Below the pieces are notes generated by a model, which worked only from the letters and a program-made list of their open reading frames with translations, searched no databases and was not told the DNA's origin. From Gymnopilus junonius (taxonomy: Eukaryota; Basidiomycota; Agaricomycetes; Agaricales; Galerinaceae), in NCBI GenBank assembly GCA_015501075.1, contig JADNYJ010000378.1, forward strand, positions 1-31,080: a DNA stretch of 31,080 bases. The letters run 5' to 3'. The translations under genes were made by a program, and so were the position numbers. Positions 21,790-31,080 of the stretch are shown one piece after another; the stretch's first letter is position 1, and each line of letters starts with the position of its first letter.

Positions 21790-21876
21790 TCCGACTTGCC
21801 TGGTTCGAACAGGCGACACCCAGATGATTATGTCACACATTACAGTCTGATGCTCTTCCAACTGAGCTAAAGTCGG
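21790..21876 (-). tRNA. tRNA-Tyr (anticodon GTA) with 14-base intron
   Basis: All arms fold: acceptor CCGACTT pairs with AAGTCGG, discriminator A; D arm GCTC/GAGC; anticodon stem TCAGA/TCTGG with one T-G pair; T arm GCCTG/CAGGC around TTCGAAC. The anticodon loop is CTGTAA, then a 14-base insert TGTGTGACATAATC, then A. The insert lies one base 3' of the anticodon, the canonical place for eukaryotic tRNA introns, and tRNA-Tyr carries one in most eukaryotes. The internal A box (TAGCTCAGTTGG) and B box (around GTTCGAAC) serve as the Pol III promoter. Mature length is 73 before CCA. Confidence 0.96.
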
Positions 21877-22536
21877 TTATTTTATGTGTAGAAGGAGATG
21901 TATATAATCTGTAAAAGTTTCCGATTTCTCAGTTTTTTCCAATTTTCCGGACATTTTATAGGTTCTGATCTCAAAAAATGGTGGCAAAAGGCGGAAAAAA
22001 GATGGAAGGAAATGAATAAGGATAACCACTTTTTCTATAATTTGAAATGAGCTATGGAATTTTGATTAAGACCAGTTCTTGGCCCTTGCAATTGTTTGTC
22101 TCTGTAAGACTGTAACAGTAGTGCTATGGACTACCAGTTATAGTTTACGAGGCTGGAGAAATCCTGGAAGGTATTATTCCAGGCCATTTGTATCTTGAGC
22201 CTGCAGATGAAGGAGAACGAGGACTTGATTAGCTTATGGACATTGGTACTCTTCACAGGCATGGTGTCTTCACCCTCGCCGAGCAATCGAATACAAGGTA
22301 TGAACCGTCAACGAGACCTGCGAAATCAAGGAGTTGGGCAGTTCATAAGAATAAAAGTGCCATGCATCTTAAAAGTTAGCTTAGCAAGGATGAAACCTGC
22401 ATCACACATAAAAAATCCACGATGATCAATAGGTAGCCCAAGAAGGTATTTAATGAGCATAAGAATGTCCTCAGTGTATATTCTAACAAGTGCGAAAGAT
22501 GCCATCGAACGTGCACGGAGCCCCAGCTTTCCATGA
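21877..22536. other. Intergenic between tRNA-Tyr and the lyase 3' end
   Basis: About 660 bases without a recognisable gene; a short open frame at 22195-22425 has no motif. It includes the 5' flank of the tRNA and the 3' region of the lyase gene. Confidence 0.4.
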
Positions 22537-24892
22537 TTATGCCTTGTACATGGCATCCAAGAATGCAGATGCAAGCTGACCAACCATTTCGGGACCCACT
22601 GCACTAGAATTTCCGAGACCTAGAGATGAGACGAGTTAGCTATCATTTGAAACGTTTGGATATGATGGAAAATAATAGATAGACATCCAGTGATTTTATA
22701 CAAGGAAATGGAAATGTAGAACGTACCATAGACAGCGACCATGGACCCTTTGCCCGTTGGAGAGACTTTAGCTTCACGTACAGAGTCTTTAAGGTCCTCA
22801 ATAAACTGATCCACAAGAGGCACTGTAAGTTTCTATAAACCCAGAAAGAAAAACCTCCAATCAGCATCTATTTTCAATCTACAAAACTCAAACATCAAGT
22901 ATTACTCACCGTTAAAGCGATATGGACACTCTTGGGTGAACTCAGCCCATTCAAATGCCACCCCCTCTTACCCATCGCGTCTCCCACCTCCAGTGGATCT
23001 ACATTAGGGTGCTTGCTGCCGAAAGCTACTACGGAAGCAGGCGGGTCACCGAGGACATACAACTCAGGAATGTCGTCTGTTATGGCGTCTGCGATGACGC
23101 GAGTTGCTGTTACAATTTCACGGCATGATTTAAGGTAGCCTCTGAAAGATGTGGTCATGGATTTTTCATTAAGTGATGACTTGGAAAGTGCTCACTCTGT
23201 GCCCACGTGTTGCATAACAGCCCAACAGCCTGCAATGAGGGCTCCTGGACTATAAAATATTTAGGATGCACCACTTGCAATACGGAGTGAACACGCACCG
23301 GGAACCAGATATGCTCGGGCTGGCGTAAACGCCGCCTGGCCAGGTCGAGTTCACGTAATATTGATATCGGCGCAGTTCAGCAGTGCGGTACATGATAACC
23401 GACGTTCCCTACGTGGAATATGTTCAGCCACACAGTGCGATGGTAAACGCCCTAGCAAGCCATATCTACCTTTGGCGCAAATCCGTACTATAAAAAAGAA
23501 ACATTCAGACTGTGAACCTCAAGCAATAGTTGACGAAAAAAGTACCTTATGGGTATCACAACTGATGCTGGTGACGCCATCGACGGAGAAATCAAACGGT
23601 TTCAGACGGTAACGTCCCTTGCTGTCGCCTTTGGCTAGGCCAGAAGGCTCGAGGAATGGAACGATGAAGGAGCCTAGGCAGCAGTCCACGTGGAGGCCGA
23701 TGTTATTTTTCTTCGCTAGGGCAGCTAGTGCCTCGATATCCTCTTGGTTTCCGTCTGGGAAATTGATGCATGAGCCGACGAGCTGCGAAGTACTGAAGGT
23801 GAATATCTTGAGGAGAAAAGAAGAAACAGGAAAATCCCACCATAATGGTATTTGGGTTGCTTAGGGTTCAGTCAGCAAGCAGTTTGTGTGGCCGTATATA
23901 TTCGACGACTTACATGGCGCGCTTGACGTGCTTGATGTCGACCTGCCTAGTAGCAGAATTGACAGGAATAGTGTTAACCTTGATACCCATGTATGAGGCG
24001 CCCTTGTCGAATGCAGCATGAGCCGTAACTGGTACAATCCTACATGTCGTTAGAAAGTCAAATGCAAAATCAGATGCTAAAAGCCACACATTTCTGGCTC
24101 TTTGATGCCCTTGACGTCCCTCGCCCAATCTCGGTACGTCTTCACAGCCATGATGATACTTTCTGTACCGCCAGAAGTCATTGCGCCTGCTGAACCTTCG
24201 GGGCCGCGGTACATCTTCAGACACATTGCTACAATTTCTGCCTCCATTTTCCGGATAGCGGGGAAGACTTCGGGGTGCAGAGGGTTTGAAACACAGTATC
24301 GGGCATATGCGGCAACAATTATTTGGGACAAGTCGTCTCCTCCATCTATGGCTCAAGTTAACCATAAGAACGTCAGTGGAAGAAGCAGATTCTTACGGTA
24401 AACGGCGCCAGAAAGCTTGCCCTGCTTCCAAGAGTCGGCTGGTCCGCCCATTTCGGTGTCCATATTGTCCATCTCTTGTAGAATCCATTCCAAGGTTTTG
24501 CCTTCGGAGGGTAGAGAAAGGTGACGCGTAACGTTTGCGCCCTTTGGTAAAAGGCGGTTCTCAATGTCCAGCTTCGCCTTGTCCATCTGCGACGTGACTT
24601 TCTGACGTGTGGATGGAAAGCGCAGCACGAGACGGACAATTTGCTGTTAAGAACAACAATATTCATTAGCCACATAATAGTGCCAGGCAATCTAACGCAC
24701 CTGCGAGATCCATCTTTGAATGTCTTTCAGTGATTCAGTTATGCCTCTTGCGCGAAGGTGTCGCTTGGCTTTGATGGCGTATATCAGGAGAACGTAGTAG
24801 AATAGACCTGATTTTAAGTTGTCCAGTGTCAAAACAAGGGGCCTATAGTGCCGTACCGTGTTCCTGACATTGGAGATGGTGGTGGAAGGCAT
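22537..24892 (-). CDS. DPL1: Sphingosine-1-phosphate lyase, 12 exons
   Basis: PLP-dependent lyase of the endoplasmic reticulum that cleaves phosphorylated sphingoid bases to a fatty aldehyde and phosphoethanolamine, the exit step of sphingolipid breakdown. Exons: 24892-24701, 24643-24397, 24345-24090, 24039-23914, 23859-23841, 23782-23546, 23487-23470, 23408-23299, 23249-23196, 23141-22910, 22832-22727, 22619-22537, giving 559 residues without a stop, close to the usual length. An N-terminal membrane helix ([10 protein letters not shown]) precedes KRHLRARG. The fold marks [41 protein letters not shown] and SCDTHKYGFAPKG are all present. The Schiff-base Lys is about 359 and is the last codon of exon 6. 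Exons 5 (19 bases) and 7 (18 bases, coding YGFAPK) are micro-exons. The gene is divergent from prefoldin 4 across 130 bases. Confidence 0.96.
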
Positions 24893-25022
24893 AAAGGTCG
24901 TTGATTCCGACCTCTGTGATGACGCCGGTAATTTAAATTCCAGCTGGTCTTGGAAAGGGTCCCTGAAACGGAATCAAGTGTTCGGGCCGCGATCACCACT
25001 TGCTCTTTCCCGAACCTCCATC
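24893..25022. promoter_or_regulatory. Shared promoter region of lyase and prefoldin 4 genes
   Basis: Only 130 bases separate the two start codons, which point away from each other, so both core promoters and leaders must fit here or overlap the genes. No clear TATA box is visible, which suits housekeeping genes. Confidence 0.6.
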
Positions 25023-25635
25023 ATGCGGATGGTAAGCACAAGCACCCTCTTTTGACTGCAGCAGATAATCATGTTCATCTGCTTCGGCACAGCTTGAACA
25101 GGAAGAAGAGAATGACGATGCTGCAGAGGTCACCTGGGGTTTGTTGTTTCAAGTCGCTCCGACAGGATGAAGGCTGATGGTCAAATGAAGAGGATCAGCA
25201 ACGAATCAACACTTTTTCGAAATTAAATAATAGGATCAGGATCATCGAAGAAAAGTTGACGGAACTCAAGGCGCGTTTCGCATGACTTTGACGCATTTTG
25301 TATCGCTTATCCTGATCTTAACAGCAAGAAAAAGAAGCTCTTGATGACCTTTCTACTGAATTGGAGCTCGCCGATGAGGCCGAGCCTATCTTGTAAGCGT
25401 TACTTGCAGATTCAATCAGATCCATCTCTCACAAATCTGCAGGTATAAAGTTGGCGAAGCATTCGTACACTTGTCTCAACCACGCGCTTTGAAGCGACTA
25501 GAAAAGGATCAGGCATCTGTAGATGCCCGAGTGTCCGTACTCGCGACTCAGGCTGAGGAATGCGAGACGCAGATGAAGCAGCTCAAAGTCGCACTGTATT
25601 CGAAGTTTGGAAAGGCCATCAATTTAGACGAATAA
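25023..25635 (+). CDS. Prefoldin subunit 4
   Basis: Beta-type subunit of the cytosolic hexameric prefoldin chaperone, which hands unfolded actin and tubulin to the CCT chaperonin. Exons: 25023-25031, 25093-25138, 25191-25270, 25325-25392, 25443-25635, giving 131 residues, the normal size. The first exon is nine bases (Met-Arg-Met). Family marks are EVTWEDQQRINTFSKLNNR, KEALDDLSTELELADE and YKVGEAFVHL; the two ends form long coiled-coil helices around a short beta hairpin. The intron after ELK (25271-25324) begins with GC instead of GT (AAG/GCGCGT) and ends TTAACAG; only this junction keeps the frame and the conserved sequence. In yeast the counterpart is GIM3. It shares its promoter region with the lyase gene. 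Confidence 0.93.
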
Positions 25636-26116
25636 ATACCGTCATAAAGGTGCTTAAATCGTGTCAGCGGTTCTAACGGAACATCCTCAAGAATTAGAAC
25701 ACAACGAGCTGCTCGATCGTCCAAACCCTCAATGGACCGACGACATTCTGGGAGATTGTCCTCGACCATATCCTTTGACCAGTTTTTGTTGTCTCGATAT
25801 CTGCTCGTTGCTCGTCAATTTCCGACGGAAATGCACACATAACTCTCTTTCGTTGCAGAAGTTGACATCAACGACATTCGTTTGCTTGAGGGCCATTTTC
25901 CACTTTCATCATTCCAGACATAGTAATATAAGCAGATTTAGCCTTTCCATCGTGAATAACTACCTCTCTGTTGAAGTTCTGGTCGTGGTTAGAATGAGTA
26001 TGTCGAAGTAAATCATTAGTGGGCACATAAATGAATGGTAGGATCACACTGCCAAAAAAATTTCTAGAATTACATACAATCCGCTCAAAAGAAGAAAGGC
26101 CCCGAACTACAAAATC
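25636..26116. other. Convergent 3' region
   Basis: Space between the 3' ends of the prefoldin 4 and muskelin genes. It contains short open frames without motifs and AT-rich stretches suited to polyadenylation. No gene is supported. Confidence 0.45.
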
Positions 26117-29100
26117 CTAAATCCCTTCACTCTGACATCGATCACCCTCCACGAGATCCAATAAGCTCTCCTCAGGCTGCTTCTCATTGTTCACCACAAA
26201 CTTCAGAATACCCTCAAACACCTCCGTGCGCTGAGCATACCTCGCTCCAGTCAACTTGTCGTTATCCCTCCCAAGCTCTTGCTGCACATCATCACCAGAA
26301 GTAGACGAAGCACCGGCCCCACCCTTGACGATAACATCCTCCAAAGGATCTCTCATCTCTCTCAGCCGCTGCACACCCCCGCTCAGATAGACAGTAGCGT
26401 CATCAGCGACTATGTTGTCCGAAAGAAGCTCGTTGGTCCACTCCCCGCTTCCTCTGTCACTTCCACTTTCCCGTTCAAAACTTCCTATACTCTCCGTTTC
26501 GCCTCTTGAGCGCTTCCTAGGCCTAGTACTTCCCTCTCTCGTGTCTTCACGTTTGATAGGAGAACCGGCAGAGCCCAAGCCTAAAGAAGAAGAGGAATAA
26601 GAGGAGGAGGAAGTCCTGGAACTTGACGGCCGCGACCCTGAAGTTGGAGCAGGAGGAGGTGGCACAAGCAAATGCGTGAGAAGTGCACGGAACGTTTCTG
26701 TCTCCTGAACGTTGGAATGGTCAACGACGCTGGACACTTGCGTTTGAAGGAAGGTCAGAGCTTTGACTGGTGGGCCGTCTTCGCACATTTCGCGGAACCT
26801 GAGCAGTAAATGAAGGGGCAATCTGGTTAGTATGGTATACATGGATGCTAGTGGATAAAGTGAACGTACTGTTGTTGTCGAATCTGGAATTTGGCCTGTC
26901 GGATTACTTCCTCTGGTCCAGGTCTAAAAGGTATCGGCGTCAGCTATGATTAAGGGATAAAAATGACCATGAACAAACAAACCTCTTCAACTCCATGCTC
27001 CAAAAATCATCTAACCTCTTCTCTTTAGCAGGCCCACCGATAACAGCACTTCCAACGTCCCTTCCTTCACCCACATTCCCATCATCCTCTCCAGCCCCAG
27101 CCCCACCGCCTTGAAGTCCATACCCCCACCCAGCATTCCCACCATGCATATAAATCCTCTTCGTATTGGGATTATACACCACCTGGTGCGCAAACCTCGG
27201 CACGGGAATCTCTACATTGGCATAAGTAGATGGTTTGCCTTTGTCTGGAACATCTTCAGTTTGAGCTTGTTGACGTAGGATCTTCATCCATTTGCCCGGT
27301 CGAGAGGGCGAATCGTACCGGTAGACCCAATCGGAGAGGTGGGCGCGGAGGGTCCCAGAAGATGTGAATGTACCGCTGCTGGTGTTAATAGTGCTGCTAG
27401 CATTGCGCATCCTTGAGGGGGCTGGTGCCCTTGTCAGACCACAGAAACTATGTGTCAAACATTAAATAGTGAGCACATTTTGAAATTGGTAGTAGACGAG
27501 GGGTGCAACGTACACATAAATTTCCTTCCGAGCTGGGTCGATTACCGCCCTCTGCGTAAAGCACGCATCTGGACCTCCAGCCGAGGTGAAATTCGAGTAC
27601 ACTTCTGTCGCGATTCCCGTTTCAACGTTGTAGGCCCACATGTCTGAGAGATATTTCTCATCGCGTTGGCCAGCAAAAATGCAGAGTGTTTTGGATGGGG
27701 GGTCAAATACCATTGAATGGCCTAATTGAACATGGGAGGTTTGTACTTGAGTGAGAATGGGGTGAAGAGAGGGGAAGTGACGAACCGGAGCGAGATGGGA
27801 TGCCTTGCGGGGAGCCATAGCTGACATCTGCAAGCGGTCTGCCAATGACAAAGAGAAATGAAAACTTGGTCACGAATAGAAGAGAGAGAAATAAGGATGA
27901 GGCTTACTGCAACTGCTTCCATTTGCTCGTGCTGACATTGTAGCTGTACAGTCCCGAATATTTTGGTGTGTCCCAATCACCATCGACTACACGACCTCCA
28001 AAAACATAGAGGATCTGTGCTTCAGAATCCATGACCATTTGATGGTCAAATATTAAAGGAGGACCACCTGAGGCCTGTCAACGGCATTCAATTTTGTGAG
28101 TTGGATGGGAAGAGGATAAGGAGAAGGGATAAACGTACCGCAGTATCGATTGATAGGAAATCCCACTTTCCAGATAGCATCCCTCTAGTGTGGTACCGAT
28201 AGAATTCTGAAGAGTACATCTTCGGTGGTTCTGCAGGATCTGCGTCTGTCTGTTGTTGGTCTGACTGATTTTCAGCAGCATCTCCTGCATTCTCAACTGT
28301 CGCCCCATGCCGATGTCCACTTCTCGAAGTGGCAACTGCATTCTGAGGGGCCCTCAACCCATCTGAGTCGTTCAACCTCCCAAGCACATAAATACTCCCA
28401 GTCTTGTTATCAAACACCATTTTATGGCAACTCCTCGCGCCAGGTGCATTCCGCTCCTGAGTTGTATTAACAGATAACAACTTCCATCTTCCTTCTCGTG
28501 CACTATACCGCCAAAAATCGTCTAAACTTTTCTCGCCAGTCCATCCCCCGAACAAGTAAATCATCTCATTTACGGTGTCCATGCACATGGCGTGGCCGCC
28601 TCGTGCAGGGGGTATGTCACCATCTGCGTCTTCGGTGTTGATGAGCCGGGTCCAAGCGGAGTGGGGTTGAGAAGATTGCAGGTAGGAGGAGAAGAGGGAG
28701 GAGGTGGATATGGAGGTGAGGAGGGATTCCGAGCGGGAAAAGTTGCCTTGCAGGACAAGGGATTCGTGGAGTTGGGTGAGGAGAGGATGTTCCAGGTGGA
28801 TATTGGCACGAGAGAGAATGGTTTGATATGGTGTTAAGAGGCGGCGTTGGCGGAGGTGTTTGAGGACGTAACGGAGGACTGCCGTTTCTCGAAACTGTAC
28901 ATGGGAAAAAAAAGTTAATGTTATCCACAAAGTGAAGGAATATTAAACCTTACCTCTTCGTATCCAAGGCGTATTTGTTCTACGTATGTTGGATCATTGA
29001 TTCCAGCCATTGAAACATGCCATATAGAAATATGGAAATTCTGTCCGTGTGCTCTGATATAACGATCAATGCTAAGAAAACAAAGATATCGGAGGCCAAA

Positions 29101-29695
29101 AAAGACGTACAGTATTGGGACAATCTTCACGAACTGAGTCGGAAAAGGAACGCCAGAATCATTGATATTTTTTAAAGTAAACGTTTCCGGAGTAGAATCG
29201 TTCTTGAGTCCAGCATGGAGAACTTCGGTCATACGGTCTTCGGACATGCCAACGAATACTTTGAGCTCTTTCATGTTACATGGATGGGCTATAGAGAAGT
29301 CAGCTTCAGGTACTTGACGTAAATGAGTTGATTGCGCTCTTACGTTTAGAGAACTGTAGATATGGTTAGTGTGATAAATTCGACATATTGTCGAGATACT
29401 AACCTTTCCGAACGTTATTGTCTCTACAAAAAGATAGACATATTAGTCAGGGTATAAGTGCACTCTAGAGATTAAAGTACGCACTAAGGACAGCCAGTGA
29501 TTCCAGGCGCAAGATTATCCACTGCTGATGGGCATTGCCCTGGAATGCACCGCTCCATCTACTCGATGGTTCGAGTGGCCTGTCTTTCATAATGTTGTCT
29601 GGACCATAATTCCCGCTGTGCGGTGTCGACGATGCAATGGTATAGGTGAGTGGTACGACTGAGGGCATCGAGGCCCTTTGCGTTGTCGGTGGCAT
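26117..29695 (-). CDS. Muskelin (discoidin-LisH/CTLH-kelch protein), 12 exons
   Basis: Fungal muskelin, a kelch-repeat scaffold that in animals belongs to the CTLH/GID ubiquitin ligase. Exons: 29695-29485, 29423-29404, 29353-29344, 29288-29111, 29053-28954, 28894-28139, 28074-27908, 27838-27786, 27721-27514, 27447-26983, 26923-26870, 26798-26117, giving 967 residues with no stop. Residues 10-170 are the discoidin-like domain (SGNYGPDNIM, SSRWSGAFQGN, HPCNMKELKVFVGMSEDRMTE, AHGQNFHISIWHVSM). From about 174 comes the LisH/CTLH helical part (AVLRYVLKHLRQRRLL). Kelch blades follow (GGHAMCMD, MIYLFGG, DDFWRY; ILYVFGG; SRSGHSMVFD; RFAHQVVYN). The tail has a Ser-rich insert and basic RPRKRSR. Exons 2 and 3 are 20 and 10 bases long. 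Start choice: ATG 29695 precedes the conserved domain; ATGs at 29782 and 29668 are alternatives. Confidence 0.92.
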
Positions 29696-30624
29696 TGCTT
29701 TTGGGAGTAATGATGCCAAGTTGATGTCTGCTTGACGTAGAGATATCCAAGCTCTATGACCAAAAAATGCAAGAAAGGACAACTAATACGACTCAGAAAA
29801 CCTACAGCCTATATCGGTGGCGGCGGTAAGCAATGGAAAGAGCTACGGCAGTGCGGTTACCTGATAACGGAGTCGGGATTCGGGACGCGTCGTTGATTAC
29901 ATCCACGTGGTGAGTTTCTCCGCTATTCCTTGGACTTTCAAGTTTCAACTTGCCCTCATTTTACTCAGTCATGCATTATGATCATCGTCAAGATCATAGT
30001 CACCCAGTAAGTCATCCTAACGACCCATCGTCCCAAACATGACGGAGTGGATGCCAAAGTTGCGTTACGTCGGATTCGATACATAATACTTTGTGTAGTG
30101 GTCACTGGCAGAGCCCTGCGAGACAGAAATTGACTGCCCTTCCAAAGCTATCATCTTCACGGTCCTCGTGGCTCTGAAGCTTTGGAAGTCGGGTGTTACT
30201 TAGTATAGGTCTTGTATATTTTACATTCTTGGTGCGTACTCGACATGATAATTTTAAGCAACGCCTTATCTCAATCATCTCAGGCTGTCTGCCTATTGTC
30301 ACCTGTACTCATGTCGTATCATAATGGAAACTGCTTCAATTAAGGCGCTGCCATACCACATGGTACCATAGTCTTATTGCTCTTCGTCTTTACTGCCGAT
30401 CTGAACTCAAGCTGCCAGTGATCACCTCAATTTCAGCAATACCTGCAGGTCTCATGTTCGCCTCAAGGGTTCCCTACCTTTCGAAACTCGTCTTCAAGTT
30501 TAGCAGGCGCGTAGAGTGCCTCGACGAGGAATCTAGATACCCCTACTAGGTCACCGGTACCTGTATTATTAAAGACCAATCGCTCTCCCTCAGACGAAGA
30601 GAGGCAAGTAATTAAGGCCACTAA
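29696..30624. other. Intergenic, no supported gene
   Basis: Upstream region of muskelin and of the F-box-like gene on the right, about 930 bases. Short frames only (for example 30302-30102 on the - strand). If the F-box-like gene has an upstream exon with its start codon, it should lie here, but I could not find one that joins convincingly. Confidence 0.4.
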
Positions 30625-31080
30625 TTGCCCCGAGAACGAGTGGCTAAGCTACAGGTGCAACTGGGCAATCAAGCTTGTCATCCAATCCCAATTGGTTGGA
30701 TACTTTTTCGTGACCTCGCAGAAACAGAATCGTTCATCCACAAACATGAGTGCATTCTTTCCGCCTTCCGCACCTTCCCTAATGAAATTCTCATCTTGAT
30801 CTTCCTTGCGTGTCTACCCGACGTTGAACACAACCTTTGTATCCACGACACGAGCCATTGCGCCCCCGCAAATGGCATACGATTCCATCATTCCGGCTCT
30901 CACAAGTGTGCAAGAATTGGCGGACTTGTCATACATACACCGAGGATGTGGACTATCCTTGGAAACGTCGCACTTGACAACGCACTACAATTCCACGAAA
31001 AAACACAAATCCTACCTCAGCCACCTCGACTATTTCGACTTCATAAAGATGCTCTTGAAGAGATCCGGAGACTTGGATCT
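30625..31080 (+). CDS. F-box-like protein, partial (cut by window edge; start not found)
   Basis: The frame open from 30625 to the window end resembles the large Agaricomycete F-box family, substrate adaptors of SCF ubiquitin ligases. A helical lead (RDLAETESFIHKHECILSAF) is followed by the F-box core FPNEILILIFLACLPD, and later by IHTPRMWTIL, matching the usual STPRLW segment that ends the box. The middle of the box (normally CRRWRRVA) is poorly matched. No ATG occurs in this frame before the F-box, and a TAA closes it at 30622-30624, so either an upstream exon supplies the start or the copy is damaged. F-box genes of this type often exist as decayed copies. Confidence 0.55.
   Translation, partial: MPRERVAKLQVQLGNQACHPIPIGWILFRDLAETESFIHKHECILSAFRTFPNEILILIFLACLPDVEHNLCIHDTSHCAPANGIRFHHSGSHKCARIGGLVIHTPRMWTILGNVALDNALQFHEKTQILPQPPRLFRLHKDALEEIRRLGS

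Noticed and set aside
24786..24850. Possible intron inside the first lyase exon (GTACGG...AAATCAG)
   Set aside because: The unspliced frame gives a normal N-terminus with an ATG, while the spliced frame has no in-frame ATG before a stop.

Overview
The window looks like ordinary nuclear DNA of a mushroom-forming basidiomycete (Agaricomycete). Genes are dense and split by many short GT-AG introns of about 45-75 bases. The proteins recognised (a mitochondrial cytochrome c peroxidase, a multi-exon P450, a muskelin, an F-box protein, a ricin-B-like secreted lectin) fit that group. The sequence alone does not identify the species.

Layout: 1-728 (-) 5' part of cytochrome c peroxidase, running off the left edge; 1622-3455 (-) an alpha/beta hydrolase ending in the peroxisomal signal SKL; 5668-7952 (+) a 14-exon cytochrome P450; 8186-9466 (-) a decayed secreted lectin gene; 9776-12308 (+) a Trf4/Cid14-type non-canonical poly(A) polymerase whose frame is broken four times; 13098-17164 (-) a very long arrestin-fold protein with two PPxY motifs and an in-frame TGA; 17165-22536 a long gene-poor stretch with a 317-base tandem duplication and an intron-bearing tRNA-Tyr; 22537-24892 (-) sphingosine-1-phosphate lyase, divergent from 25023-25635 (+) prefoldin subunit 4; 26117-29695 (-) muskelin; 30625-31080 (+) part of an F-box-like gene running off the right edge.

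The neighbours do not form a pathway. They are mostly housekeeping genes (RNA surveillance, sphingolipid breakdown, protein folding, ubiquitin-linked trafficking) plus a few accessory ones (P450, hydrolase, lectin). I see no CRISPR array, transposase or new multi-gene system.

The points most worth checking are: a last intron that decides whether the hydrolase carries its peroxisomal signal; loss-of-function marks in the lectin gene; one-base frame breaks, all at short homopolymers, in two conserved genes, which may be assembly errors; the in-frame TGA in the arrestin gene; two GC-AG introns; and several micro-exons of 9-20 bases. Five reconstructed gene models (hydrolase, P450, lyase, prefoldin, muskelin) splice to an exact multiple of three with no internal stop, so most of the window appears accurate. 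I did all splicing by eye; no transcript or database evidence was available.
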